Of a stretch of 64,000 bases of DNA, positions 1-8,319 are shown piece by piece. The stretch comes from Methylibium rhizosphaerae. GTDB taxonomy: Bacteria; Pseudomonadota; Gammaproteobacteria; Burkholderiales; Burkholderiaceae_C. The stretch lies in the NCBI RefSeq assembly GCF_006386545.1, contig NZ_SWAR01000013.1:59091-123090 (forward strand), given 5' to 3'. The notes under the pieces were generated by a model that saw only the letters and a list, made by a program, of their open reading frames with translations, did no database searches and was not told the DNA's origin. Each line of letters starts with the position of its first letter. The first letter of the stretch is position 1. A program made the position numbers and the translations under genes.

Positions 1-879
1 CTGCAGCTCGACGCACAGCGCCCCGCCGTCGCGCTCGTCGCCCGGCCGCTGCAAGTGGAAGGCAGCGACGCCTCGCGCCTGGGACTGCCGCTGGTGGGTG
101 ACCTGGGCCCGCCGCCGCCGGCCGGCGAAATCGCGGTGTATGTGAGCGAAGCGATGGTGGACCTCTACGGCGCCGGTATCGGCCAGCGCCTGCTGCTGCC
201 GCTCGGCGCCGCGGGTGAAGTGCCGGCTCGGGTGCGCGGCGTGTGGCGCGACTATGCGCGCCAGCACGGCGCCGTGGCCATCGACAGCGCCGACTACCGC
301 CGTGCCACCGGCGACACGCGCATCAACGACCTCGCGGTATGGCTGCAGCCCGGCCACGATGCCGGCGCTGTGCAGGCGGCGCTGCGGCAGTTGGCGGGCG
401 AGCAGGCGCCGTTGCTCGAGTTCGCGCTGCCGGGCGAGATCCGCAGCAGCTCGCTGCGCATCTTCGACCGCAGCTTCGCCGTCACCTACTACCTGCAGGC
501 GGTGGCCATCGCCATCGGGCTGTTCGGCATCGCCGCCAGCTTTTCGGCTCAGGTGCTGGCACGCCGCCGCGAGTTCGGGCTGCTCACCCACCTGGGGCTC
601 ACGCGGGCGCAGATCCTCGCGGTGGTGGCGGGCGAGGCCCTGGCCTGGACGTCCGCCGGCGCCTTGCTTGGCATTGCGCTCGGGCTGGCGGTCAGCATGG
701 TGCTGGTGTTCGTGGTGAACCCGCAGAGCTTTCACTGGACCATGGAGCTGCTGGTGCCGTGGCCGCGACTGGCGCTGCTGGCTGCAGCAGTTCTGGCGGC
801 CGGCACCCTGACCGCCGCCATATCGGCCCGCGCCGCCGCAGGCCGCGATGCGGTGCTCGCGGTGAAGGAGGACTGGTGA
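1..879 (+). CDS. FtsX-family ABC transporter permease, C-terminal part (5' end outside window)
   Basis: The reading frame is open from base 1, so the gene begins upstream; the GTG at 55 is probably internal. The product has a soluble MacB-type periplasmic part (about residues 1-150 of the visible part) and then three membrane segments, starting near YYLQAVAIAIGLFGIAASF. The conserved FtsX cytoplasmic loop ARRREFGLLTHLGLTRAQI lies between the first two. MacB/FtsX-type permeases of this kind work with an ATPase that should lie upstream, moving lipids, lipoproteins or peptides across the envelope. In many bacteria such permeases adjoin an AttH/CrtC lipocalin-like gene (attEFGH type). Here that partner lies at 2742-3890, separated by an ATPase/PIN gene pair. 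Substrate unknown. Confidence 0.85.
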   Translation: MQLDAQRPAVALVARPLQVEGSDASRLGLPLVGDLGPPPPAGEIAVYVSEAMVDLYGAGIGQRLLLPLGAAGEVPARVRGVWRDYARQHGAVAIDSADYRRATGDTRINDLAVWLQPGHDAGAVQAALRQLAGEQAPLLEFALPGEIRSSSLRIFDRSFAVTYYLQAVAIAIGLFGIAASFSAQVLARRREFGLLTHLGLTRAQILAVVAGEALAWTSAGALLGIALGLAVSMVLVFVVNPQSFHWTMELLVPWPRLALLAAAVLAAGTLTAAISARAAAGRDAVLAVKEDW

Positions 880-941
880 CGGTCGGCGCACAAGCCACAA
901 TCAGCCCTGCATTCTTGCGTCAGTCATGTTCAGGAGCTCGC

Positions 942-2273
942 ATGCTCAACACGTTCAGCCTAGAAAACTTCAAGAGCTACGGCAAAGCGGACCTGCCGCT
1001 CGGAGCTCTGACCGTGCTGATAGGCGCCAACGCCGCAGGCAAGAGCAACGCAATCGAGGCGCTGCGCCTGCTCTCCTGGCTGGCGCAAGGCCAGAAACTC
1101 AGCGCGATCAAGTACGCGGTGAATTCGGCCGACAAGGTCGTGCGAGGTCGGGTCGAAGACCTCTGCCGTCACAGTACCAACCCTTTCCGACTCGGTTGCA
1201 GCGTGGGAAACACCCATTGGTCACGAATGTCACTCTCAGTCGGCCTACGCGATGGCGAGTTGCACATCGTCAGCGAGCGAATTTCGGCACTCACGGAGAA
1301 CGTACCGCTCTACGACCTCGACCAACCTTCGCGGGGAATGAGCACTGACGCGGGCGTTGCCTACAACAATTTCGCCAGAGGAGGGAACAAGCCACACATC
1401 ACGGTCAGCGATCAGATGGCTGTTTTCACGCAGCTCGACAGCCCTGCTAGCTTCCAGCCAAGCCACAAGCAAACGCAGGAAGAAATACCGAAGGTCACTA
1501 GGCTGTACCAAGCGTTGCTTTCGAACATCCTGTTCCTCGATCCAGTACCCGCGCGGATGCGCGACTACAGCTTTGTCGCGGACAAGCGCCTGCAAGGCGA
1601 TGGATCGAATTTGTCGAGCGTGCTCTACAACCTTTGGGGGCAGGATGAAGACGCGCAGCACTCTCCGTACGCCGAGCAACGTGCGGACATACTGGCATTT
1701 ATTCAGAGCCTGCCTGAACAGGACATCAGCGGCCTTGGCTTTCTCACAGGCCCCCGCGGCGAGGTTATGGTGCAGCTCGTCGAGACCTTCGGCGGTATAC
1801 CGAAGCCATACGACGCCCCGCTGCTGTCAGATGGGACCTTGCGGGTGCTCGCAATCGCAGCCGCCATGCTGTCTGCAACTGAAGGGAGCCTTGTCGTCAT
1901 CGAAGAAATCGACAACGGCGTGCACCCCAGCCGTGCAAGGCACCTGCTCGACCGCATCAACGCGATAGCCCAGCGGCGCAACCTGAGGGTGTTGCTATCG
2001 ACTCACAACCCTGCGCTTCTGGATGCCCTGCCCCCTTCCGCGCTGAAGGATGTGGTGTTCTGCTACAGGGATCCGCTTGGAGGGGACAGCCGCCTTGTTC
2101 GACTGGGCGACTTGCCCGATGCACCGGAGCTTTTCGTGCAAGGAAGCTTGGGACACCTGTTGACCTCAGGTGCATTGGAACGATTTGTGAAGACTTACAA
2201 GGGACCAGAAGAACGAAAGGCAAAGGCTTGGCTGGCGACCTTGCGAGCAGCGGAGCCAGGAGTCGATGAATGA
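942..2273 (+). CDS. AAA ATPase, SMC/RecF-like (AAA_21 type), candidate defence protein
   Basis: A 443-residue protein starting at ATG 942, with a ribosome site CAGGAG at 931-936. The N-terminus FSLENFKSYG is typical of RecF/OLD/AAA_21 ATPases. Walker A is GANAAGKSN (residues 28-36), an LSDGTLR signature-like motif lies near 290, Walker B is VVIEEIDNGVHPSR, and the H-loop is STHNP. No TOPRIM nuclease domain is visible after the ATPase core, unlike OLD/GajA proteins. Its stop overlaps the start of a PIN-domain gene by 4 bases (ATGA), so the two are translationally coupled. Known relatives act as ATP-driven sensors or switches for a partner nuclease in systems such as Septu, PARIS or RloB-like pairs; that role here is inference. 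Base composition is visibly lower in GC than both flanks. An upstream in-frame GTG at 876 overlapping the permease stop is a weaker start. Confidence 0.85.
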   Translation: MLNTFSLENFKSYGKADLPLGALTVLIGANAAGKSNAIEALRLLSWLAQGQKLSAIKYAVNSADKVVRGRVEDLCRHSTNPFRLGCSVGNTHWSRMSLSVGLRDGELHIVSERISALTENVPLYDLDQPSRGMSTDAGVAYNNFARGGNKPHITVSDQMAVFTQLDSPASFQPSHKQTQEEIPKVTRLYQALLSNILFLDPVPARMRDYSFVADKRLQGDGSNLSSVLYNLWGQDEDAQHSPYAEQRADILAFIQSLPEQDISGLGFLTGPRGEVMVQLVETFGGIPKPYDAPLLSDGTLRVLAIAAAMLSATEGSLVVIEEIDNGVHPSRARHLLDRINAIAQRRNLRVLLSTHNPALLDALPPSALKDVVFCYRDPLGGDSRLVRLGDLPDAPELFVQGSLGHLLTSGALERFVKTYKGPEERKAKAWLATLRAAEPGVDE

Positions 2274-2728
2274 CCGCCATCGTCCTGCTGGATACATCAG
2301 TCTTGATGAACGTGCTGGATGTCCCGGGGTTCAACCAGCACCGGACCGGCGTATTGGCGCAGTTCTACGACTACGTGAACGATGGGGCTCACCTGTTTAT
2401 CCCGATGGCTGCAGTATTCGAGGCAGGCAACCACATCGCGCAATTTGCCCACGGCGGCCTCCGCCGCCAGACAGCCCGGCGCTTTGCTCAAGCCGTTCGA
2501 GACGCGCTCAACGACGCCGCCCCCTGGAAACCCATTCGTCCTCACGACCTCGACATGCTGTCGTCGTGGCTTGCCGAGTTTCCTGACGCGGCCATGGCCG
2601 GCCTTGGGATGGGTGATCTTTCTATCAAGAAGGAATGGGAAGCCCACTGCGCGCGTTACCCCATGAGCCGGGTACTCGTTTGGGCGCTCGACAACCATTT
2701 GGCTGGTCTAGATAGGAGACTTCTTTGA
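2270..2728 (+). CDS. PIN-domain protein (putative RNase), partner of the AAA ATPase
   Basis: A 152-residue protein starting within the stop of the ATPase gene. It opens with LLDTSVLMNVLD, the usual PIN beginning, and has acidic residues in the PIN order: D8, E51, D116 (in GMGDLSIKKEW) and D141/D148 (in ALDNHLAGLDRR). PIN domains coordinate metal ions and cut single-stranded RNA, as in VapC toxins. There is no small VapB-like antitoxin gene next to it; the coupled partner is instead a 443-residue ATPase. This suggests a two-component effector/sensor module rather than a classical toxin-antitoxin pair. The function is inferred from motifs only. Confidence 0.75.
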   Translation: MTAIVLLDTSVLMNVLDVPGFNQHRTGVLAQFYDYVNDGAHLFIPMAAVFEAGNHIAQFAHGGLRRQTARRFAQAVRDALNDAAPWKPIRPHDLDMLSSWLAEFPDAAMAGLGMGDLSIKKEWEAHCARYPMSRVLVWALDNHLAGLDRRLL

Positions 2729-2741
2729 GCGGCTCGCTGTC

Positions 2742-3890
2742 GTGACCGATAGCAGCAACCCGCATGGGCCTATAAGGGCCGTCAACAAGCTGAGGCGCCT
2801 GCTGCTGCTCGGCGGCCTGGCCGCCGCCACCCCTTCGCTGCGCGCAGCCGATCGACAGCGGGGCCTGCAGTTTCCGCGCGACTTCGGCTCCCACAACGAG
2901 CAGCGCACCGAATGGTGGTACGCCACCGGCGTGCTGCAGGCCGCGGGCCAGCAGCACGCGGGCTTCGGATTCCAGCTCACCTTCTTCCGTTCGCGCAACG
3001 ACGCGGTGAGCGCCGACCACCCGAGCCGGTTCGCGGCGCGCCACCTGCTGTTCGCCCATGCCGCACTCACCGACCTGCAGGCCGGCCGGCTGCAGCATGC
3101 GCAGCGCATCGCACGCTGGTCCGGCCGCGACGATGCATCGCTCGCCTTCGCTTCGCAAACCGACACCCGGGTCGTGCTGGACGGCTGGCGCCTGCAGCGC
3201 GAAGGCGGCAGCGGCGCCAGCCGCTATGCCGCGGCGCTCGATGCGCGGCGCGACGGCGGCTTCGCGCTCGAGCTGCAGCTGGCCGCCACGCAGCCGCTGC
3301 TGCTGCATGGCGAAGCGGGCTACTTCCGGCGCGGCGAATCCGAAGCCGCCAGCCACTACTACAGCGAACCGCAGCTCGCCGTCGCCGGCCGCATCACGCC
3401 CACCGACGGCCGGACGCTCGACGTGACCGGCCGTGCCTGGCTCGACCACGAACACGGCGACACCTTCCTGCCGCCCGATGCGGTGGGCTGGGACTGGATC
3501 GGCATGAACCTGCACGACGGCGGCGCGCTCATGGCCACCCGCATCCGCCGCGCCGACGGCAGCACGGTCTGGTCGGCCGCCAGCTGGCGGCCTGCCGGCG
3601 CGGCGTCGGCCAGCACCTTCGAAGGCTCGCTGGTGCAGTTCACCCCGGGCAAGCGCCACTGGAACAGCCCGGCCACGCAGGCGCGCTATCCGGTCGAGTG
3701 GACGCTGCGCACGCCTGCAGGGCACTACCTCGTGAAGAGCCGGCTCGATGCCCAGGAACTCGACAACCGCAACAGCACCGGCACGGTGTACTGGGAGGGC
3801 CTGTGCGACCTGCTCGATGCCGATACCGGCCGGGCCGTGGGCGGCGGCTACCTCGAGATGACCGGGTATGCGCTGCCGCTGCGGATCTGA
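2742..3890 (+). CDS. Lipocalin-like AttH/CrtC-family protein, exported
   Basis: A 382-residue protein of the carotenoid 1,2-hydratase / AttH family (PF07143-like). Supporting motifs are the opening FPRDFGSHNEQRTEWWYATG, then FGFQLTFFRSR, and later AWLDHEHG with VGWDWIGMNLHDGG. The N-terminus has a twin-arginine/hydrophobic export signal (KLRRLLLLGGLAAATPSLRA). Most members are not carotenoid enzymes but accompany FtsX-type ABC permeases (attEFGH type), and the permease at 1-879 fits that partnership. The only in-frame start before the signal peptide is GTG 2742. It has no good ribosome site, which suggests the natural 5' end was altered when the upstream gene pair was inserted. The 3' end overlaps the convergent gene at 3848-4492 by 43 bases. 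Confidence 0.85.
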   Translation: MTDSSNPHGPIRAVNKLRRLLLLGGLAAATPSLRAADRQRGLQFPRDFGSHNEQRTEWWYATGVLQAAGQQHAGFGFQLTFFRSRNDAVSADHPSRFAARHLLFAHAALTDLQAGRLQHAQRIARWSGRDDASLAFASQTDTRVVLDGWRLQREGGSGASRYAAALDARRDGGFALELQLAATQPLLLHGEAGYFRRGESEAASHYYSEPQLAVAGRITPTDGRTLDVTGRAWLDHEHGDTFLPPDAVGWDWIGMNLHDGGALMATRIRRADGSTVWSAASWRPAGAASASTFEGSLVQFTPGKRHWNSPATQARYPVEWTLRTPAGHYLVKSRLDAQELDNRNSTGTVYWEGLCDLLDADTGRAVGGGYLEMTGYALPLRI

Positions 3891-4492
3891 GCGGGCGGGT
3901 TGGCGGCGGTGCATTGCGTCGACGGGCGGCACACCGCCTCCTGCTCGGCGCAGGTGCGCTCGGCCCCGGGGACCAGCAGCACGTCGTAGGCCAGGCGCTC
4001 GCAGAGGCCGATGGCCTTGCGATAACGGTTCTCCAGGCGCACCGCATCGAATTCGCATGAGGCCCGGGCATTGACGAGCGCGCCGGACGCGGTGCGCGTG
4101 GGCACGTAGGCACAGGGTTCCTCGCCGCCGTGCTTCGCGCGCACCCAGCAGTGGTGCAACTCATGGACCAGGCTCGCATCGGCGTCCTTGCAGCTGCCGT
4201 CCGCATGCCGCCCGGCGCCCCCCGGCCAGCCGATGATCACGTGGTCGCCGCGCGTGTCGGTCACAGCACTGCCGCTGCTCTTGCGGACCACGCGGCATTG
4301 GTACTTCGCCGCCTCGACGTCCTGCAGGAGCTGCCTCACTTCAGGCAGCCTCGCCTGTATGCGCTCGAGCGCCTCGCGGACCTCGGCCTGGTGACAGGGC
4401 GGCCCATCGGCGACGACCTGCGGCGCCGCGGCGCAGGCCCAGGCCAGCAGCGGCATGCAGGCCAGGCGGTGAAGTCGCGGCGAAAGGTTCAT
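3848..4492 (-). CDS. Secreted HExxH protein, zincin-like metallopeptidase candidate
   Basis: A 214-residue protein with a short signal peptide (about residues 1-29, MNLSPRLHRLACMPLLAWAC at the start) and at least eight cysteines in the mature part, consistent with disulphides outside the cytoplasm. Residues 110-114 read HELHH, a zinc-binding HExxH motif. About 30 residues later comes CEFDAVRLENRYR, which resembles the third-ligand segment (E..A...EN) of M91-like zincins. No family name can be given with certainty. The gene is convergent with, and overlaps, the AttH-like gene, and stands alone on this strand. It may be a secreted peptidase or an inactive relative. Confidence 0.65.
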   Translation of the reverse strand: MNLSPRLHRLACMPLLAWACAAAPQVVADGPPCHQAEVREALERIQARLPEVRQLLQDVEAAKYQCRVVRKSSGSAVTDTRGDHVIIGWPGGAGRHADGSCKDADASLVHELHHCWVRAKHGGEEPCAYVPTRTASGALVNARASCEFDAVRLENRYRKAIGLCERLAYDVLLVPGAERTCAEQEAVCRPSTQCTAANPPAQIRSGSAYPVISR

Positions 4493-4571
4493 CGGGCTCG
4501 GGCTTCCGGCGGCGGTGGCTGCGATTCTTGCGCGCCGCGCCCGGCATGACCACCGGCCCCGATGCGGGGCC

Positions 4572-4599
4572 TTGACGCGCCCCTGCCAGGGGCTAGGCT
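4572..4599 (+). promoter_or_regulatory. Candidate sigma-70 promoter of the secreted serine protease
   Basis: TTGACG (4572-4577) and TAGGCT (4594-4599) are separated by 16 bases. Transcription would start near 4606, only a few bases before ATG 4612 and about 36 bases before ATG 4642. Confidence 0.45.
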
Positions 4600-4641
4600 G
4601 TAGCGCGCGACATGCCGCCGCAACCGCGACCAGGCCATCCG

Positions 4642-5451
4642 ATGCGACCGATCCCTACCGCTGTGCCGGGCACGCTGCTGCTTGCAGGAGCCTGCGCCTG
4701 GTTGCCCGCCACCGCCGGCCCCGACCAGTCCTCGGTGTGGATCGAGGCATCGCGCAAGCCCGGGGTGGTGTTCAACGGCCATCGCCTGCCGCGCGAATCC
4801 GAAGGCATGGGCGTGGTGACCGGCCCCGAGCGCGAGATTGCCACCGCAGCCCATGTCGTCTGGCGGGCCGAATCGATCACCATCACCGACCTCGACGGCG
4901 AAGCCGCCCGCGCCCGCATCGTCTGCATCGACGCCGCAGCCGACATCGCCCTGCTGCGCGCCGAACGGCCGTCCGAACACTTCGCCAGCATCCGGGCGCG
5001 GCCCGCGGTGACCGGCGAGCTGGTCAGCGTGGTCGAACGACCGCAGCAGCAGGGAGAGGCGCCCAACGTCGCCTCCGGCGCGATCGGTGCCACGCGCTGG
5101 ACGGTCAACGGCATGCCGGTGCCGCTGATCTTCTCGGGCATCAAGGGCGAAAAGGGCATGAGCGGCGGCGGCCTCTTCGATGCAGAAGGGGCGCTGCTGG
5201 GCATCGTGGTTCGCATCGACGGCAGCCTCGGCTACCTGAGCGCGCTGCCCGTCACCGAGCTTTGCAAGCGCTTTGCGCGCTGCGCCGGCGGCGAGCCTGC
5301 AGCGGCGCTGCCCACGCCGGCCTGCGCGCCGCCGCCTTCTGCGCCCTCACAGCCCACCCTGCCCGCGGTCGCACGCGCGCCAGCCGACCGTCCGGCCGCC
5401 CCGGCATCTCGGTGCAGGGCTTCTGCACCGGCAGGCCGCGGATGCGGCTGA
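4642..5451 (+). CDS. Secreted trypsin-like serine protease
   Basis: A 269-residue protein from ATG 4642, chosen because it begins a clear signal peptide (MRPIPTAVPGTLLLAGACAW and on to ATAG). ATG 4612 would add ten residues and is possible. The catalytic triad is readable: H71 in ATAAHVVW, D101 in DAAADIALL, and S174 in GEKGMSGGGLFD. This is the chymotrypsin-fold S1 / DegP-like arrangement without a PDZ domain. After the protease domain, about the last 65 residues are rich in alanine, proline and cysteine and look disordered. The likely role is proteolysis in the periplasm or outside the cell. No partner gene is evident; the next gene is convergent and starts only 12 bases past the stop. Confidence 0.75.
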   Translation: MRPIPTAVPGTLLLAGACAWLPATAGPDQSSVWIEASRKPGVVFNGHRLPRESEGMGVVTGPEREIATAAHVVWRAESITITDLDGEAARARIVCIDAAADIALLRAERPSEHFASIRARPAVTGELVSVVERPQQQGEAPNVASGAIGATRWTVNGMPVPLIFSGIKGEKGMSGGGLFDAEGALLGIVVRIDGSLGYLSALPVTELCKRFARCAGGEPAAALPTPACAPPPSAPSQPTLPAVARAPADRPAAPASRCRASAPAGRGCG

Positions 5452-5463
5452 GTCGCGCAGCGC

Positions 5464-6642
5464 CTACTGCAGCCGCTGCCGTTGCTGCTGCGCCTTCAGC
5501 CACTGCAGCTTGGCGGCATACAGGTCGTGGTACTCCTGCGTGGTGCTGTGGTCCACCGCCTGCGCGATGTGCCTGCTGGCCTGCCGTGTGTCGCCGAGCT
5601 TGTAGTTCGCCACGCCCAGCCAGAAGTGGAACTCGTGCTGGTAGGCGGCACGGCGGATCTCCCGGGTGAACAGGGCCTTCGCGTCGGCGAAGCGTCCTTC
5701 CTTCATGGCTGCCAGGCCCAGGTCGAAGAAGTGATAGGGCGGGTGGGGCTCGATCTGCGCCAGCCGGCTCTGCAGCGCTTCGGCTTCGGCCTGGCGCCCC
5801 TCACCGGCCAGCAGGCGGGCCATGTTGGCCAGCGCATGGCGGTTCTCCGGCTCGATCTGCAGCACGCGCGCGAACACCGGTTCGGCTTCGCGCACGAGCC
5901 CGCGCCGCTGGTAGATCACCCCCAGCGTGTTGAAGGCCGCGAGAAACCGGGGCTCCTTCAGCACGGCCTCGCGGACGAACCAGTAGGCGTCGTCGACCTC
6001 GCCGGCGGTCAGCGCCTCGACCGCCCGGTTGTTCATGTACATCGCCACGATCATCGACTCGCTGATCACCTGTGTGCGGCGGCCGCCGGTGTCTTCCTGC
6101 GGAAGGAAGTCCACCGTCAGCAGTTCCGGGGCGCTGGTGACCACGCCGGCCCGGTCGATCAGCCGCTGGCCGAGCGCGATGTTGACGTGGCCGCTGGTGA
6201 GGTAGAGGTTGCCGCTGCGGCTCCATTCCGCGTCGACCATCACGCTCTGGTAGTGCACCGGAACCTCGAGTGCCTTGGCGAAGGCCGCCGTCATGATGAC
6301 CAGCGACAGGCAGTTGCCCGCACGCCCGTCGAACGCCTCGGCGGCGTTGCGGGTGCGGGCAGCGTCGTAGCGCAGCTTGAGCCTGCCACGGCTGTACAGC
6401 GCGTCGATCAGCCCCTCGCGATGCCCCTGCGCGCGCAGGTGCGGAGCCATGTCTGCCTCGATGTAGCGCTTCATCTGCGGGCTGAGCGCGAACACCTCGT
6501 CGGCGGCGATGGTCCGCACCGGCGCCGCGAAGCGGCGGTCCTGCAGCAGGGGTTCGGCATCCTGCGCCGTGAGCGTCGGCGGCGGGGTCGCGCACCCGGC
6601 GAGCAGGAACGGGATCGACAACAGGGCAACCAGCGATTTCAT
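5464..6642 (-). CDS. TPR-repeat lipoprotein with transglutaminase-like segment
   Basis: A 392-residue protein from ATG 6642 with a lipoprotein signal ending LLAGC (cysteine 17). The central part holds AGNCLSLVIMTAAFAKAL, which resembles the cysteine helix of transglutaminase-like domains, followed by HVNIAL (a possible catalytic histidine). The C-terminal 200 residues are tetratricopeptide repeats, for example FNTLGVIYQRRGLVREAEPV and ALANMARLLAGEGRQAEAEA. Such proteins are usually membrane-anchored scaffolds or peptide-binding factors. The specific role is unknown. Confidence 0.75.
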   Translation of the reverse strand: MKSLVALLSIPFLLAGCATPPPTLTAQDAEPLLQDRRFAAPVRTIAADEVFALSPQMKRYIEADMAPHLRAQGHREGLIDALYSRGRLKLRYDAARTRNAAEAFDGRAGNCLSLVIMTAAFAKALEVPVHYQSVMVDAEWSRSGNLYLTSGHVNIALGQRLIDRAGVVTSAPELLTVDFLPQEDTGGRRTQVISESMIVAMYMNNRAVEALTAGEVDDAYWFVREAVLKEPRFLAAFNTLGVIYQRRGLVREAEPVFARVLQIEPENRHALANMARLLAGEGRQAEAEALQSRLAQIEPHPPYHFFDLGLAAMKEGRFADAKALFTREIRRAAYQHEFHFWLGVANYKLGDTRQASRHIAQAVDHSTTQEYHDLYAAKLQWLKAQQQRQRLQ

Positions 6643-6733
6643 GCGACCACTCCAGCATGACAACCACCCGATGGAACCACGAAATCAGTCGCTCGGGTAG
6701 GGGGCGTTTTCCGCGTGCGGCGCGCCCCAGCGC

Positions 6734-7393
6734 TCAGCCGGCGCGGCGGAAGGTGAGGTTGATGCGGCAGGCGCCGGTGAGCTCGTGGACGCCCTGCGCG
6801 AGCGGCGCGACACCATGGAAGGCCAGGCGGGACGGGCCGCCCCAGACCACCACGTCGCCGTGCACGAGCCGGATCCGCCGTGGCGTGTCGCTGCGCCGCT
6901 GCGGCGTGCCCCACAGGAACACCGCAGGCAGGCCGAGCGACACCGAGACGATGGGCGCCCCGAGGTCGCGCTCGTCGCGGTCCTGGTGCAGCGACAGCCG
7001 GGTGCCGGGCTCGTAGCGGTTGAGCAGGCAGGCGTCGGGCACATAAGCGGCGAACCCGGCCTCGGCGGCCGCGGCGCCGGCCAGCGACATGAAGGCGGCC
7101 GGCATCGGCGGCCAGGTCCGGCCGGTGTGCGGGTCGGCGGCGACGTAGCGGTAGCCCCGCCGGTCGCTGAACCAGCCCAGCGTGCCGCAGTGCGTCATCG
7201 CCACCGACATGCGCTGTCCGCCGGGGGTGACGAGGCGGCGCCATGGCACCTCGGCCACGATGGCTTCCACCGCCGCGAGCAACTCGCTCGCCTGCGCACG
7301 GACGAAGCCGCGCAGCAGCACGGCGCCCGGCGCCAGCGGCTCGACCGGCGGCTCGTTGAAGTCTTCGGCGGCAAACAGCTCGGCGGTGGTCAT
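6734..7393 (-). CDS. alkB: Alpha-ketoglutarate-dependent DNA repair dioxygenase AlkB
   Basis: A 219-residue protein, the usual AlkB length. It oxidatively demethylates 1-methyladenine and 3-methylcytosine in DNA using Fe(II) and 2-oxoglutarate. Iron ligands are visible as H136 and D138 (LSLHQDRDE) and H193 (RLAFHGV). The co-substrate motif RxNxTxR is at 210-216 (RINLTFR). Spacing between these sites matches Escherichia coli AlkB closely. The gene starts 3 bases after the stop of another 2-oxoglutarate oxygenase gene (7397-8116), so the two form an operon. No Ada gene is adjacent. Confidence 0.93.
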   Translation of the reverse strand: MTTAELFAAEDFNEPPVEPLAPGAVLLRGFVRAQASELLAAVEAIVAEVPWRRLVTPGGQRMSVAMTHCGTLGWFSDRRGYRYVAADPHTGRTWPPMPAAFMSLAGAAAAEAGFAAYVPDACLLNRYEPGTRLSLHQDRDERDLGAPIVSVSLGLPAVFLWGTPQRRSDTPRRIRLVHGDVVVWGGPSRLAFHGVAPLAQGVHELTGACRINLTFRRAG

Positions 7394-7396
7394 GCC

Positions 7397-8116
7397 CTAG
7401 GCAGCGTCGTGGAAGATCAGCCCCAGTGTGGAGCGCTGGCCCGAGCGTACCGTGCTGACGCCGTGACGCAGCTTCACGCGCCAGGCGCCGCGCGCGCCCT
7501 GCACCGGCCGCTCGTTCACCGCGAACACCACCGCATCGCCCTGTGCCAGCGGCACCACCGTTGCGCGCGACTGCATGCGCGGCCGCTGCTCCACCAGCAC
7601 CAGTTCACCACCGGTGAATTCGGCGCCGGGCAGCGACAGCAGGCACACCACCTGCAGCGGAAACACGTGTTCGCCGTACAGGTCCTGGTGCAGGCAGTTG
7701 TAGTCACCGGCGCCGTATCGCAGCAGCAGTGGCGTGGGGCGCGTCTGGCCAGCGGCGTGGCAGCGCGCAACGAACTCAGCGTGCCGCAGCGGAAACCGCA
7801 GCGCCGAACCGAGCCGTTCCTGCCAGCGGTTGGCCACTTGCGCGAGCTGTGGGTACAGCGCGGCACGCAGGCCGGCCACCGGCTCGGGCAGCGGGTAGGC
7901 GAAGTAGCGGTACTCGCCGCGCCCGAAACCATGGCGCTGCATCACGATGCGGCCGCGGAACAGCGCGTCGTCGTCGTAGCCATCGCGCAGCGCCTCGCAG
8001 GCCGGGGCGTCCAGCAGGCCGGGCAGCACGGCAAAGCCCCGTGCGTCGAGCGAAGCGGCCGCGAGCGGCCAGTCGATGTGCGCGGTCCGCGCTGCAGGTT
8101 CGATGCGGGCAGGCAT
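7397..8116 (-). CDS. 2-oxoglutarate/Fe(II) oxygenase, Oxygenase-NA (PF09859-like) family
   Basis: A 239-residue protein from ATG 8116; the frame is open further upstream, but the sequence there does not look coding. The 2OG-Fe(II) fold is shown by H143 and D145 (CLHQDLYGEH), the GGELVLVEQRPR strand, H218 (KLRHGV) and R228 (GQRSTLGLIFHD). This family is predicted to repair or modify nucleic acid bases. The immediately following alkB gene, 3 bases downstream, supports a joint role in reversing alkylation damage, but substrate specificity is not known. Confidence 0.82.
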   Translation of the reverse strand: MPARIEPAARTAHIDWPLAAASLDARGFAVLPGLLDAPACEALRDGYDDDALFRGRIVMQRHGFGRGEYRYFAYPLPEPVAGLRAALYPQLAQVANRWQERLGSALRFPLRHAEFVARCHAAGQTRPTPLLLRYGAGDYNCLHQDLYGEHVFPLQVVCLLSLPGAEFTGGELVLVEQRPRMQSRATVVPLAQGDAVVFAVNERPVQGARGAWRVKLRHGVSTVRSGQRSTLGLIFHDAA

Positions 8117-8319
8117 GCCGCCACTGTGGCGGCATCGTGGCCATCGCGCTCGCCGTTTCCGGACGTGTGGGCGGACTTCGATCTGGGGATGCGTCCCTCG
8201 TTTCAGGAGGCGTTGCAGCGGTTCACGTCCTATCCAGAGTGACGCAACGCGACTTCGGCGTTCGCGCACTGAAAGGGCGGGTGCGGGCGCGGCGCCGGCA
8301 TCGCGGCGGCAGGCGTGCC

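Noticed and set aside
2270..2728. PIN gene as half of a VapBC toxin-antitoxin pair
   Set aside because: No small antitoxin gene is adjacent; the coupled gene is a 443-residue ATPase.
8163..8242. Short plus-strand frame with a protein-like end between the oxygenase and ABC exporter genes
   Set aside because: About 25 codons only, with no ribosome site and no neighbour support. It could be a gene remnant but cannot be shown.
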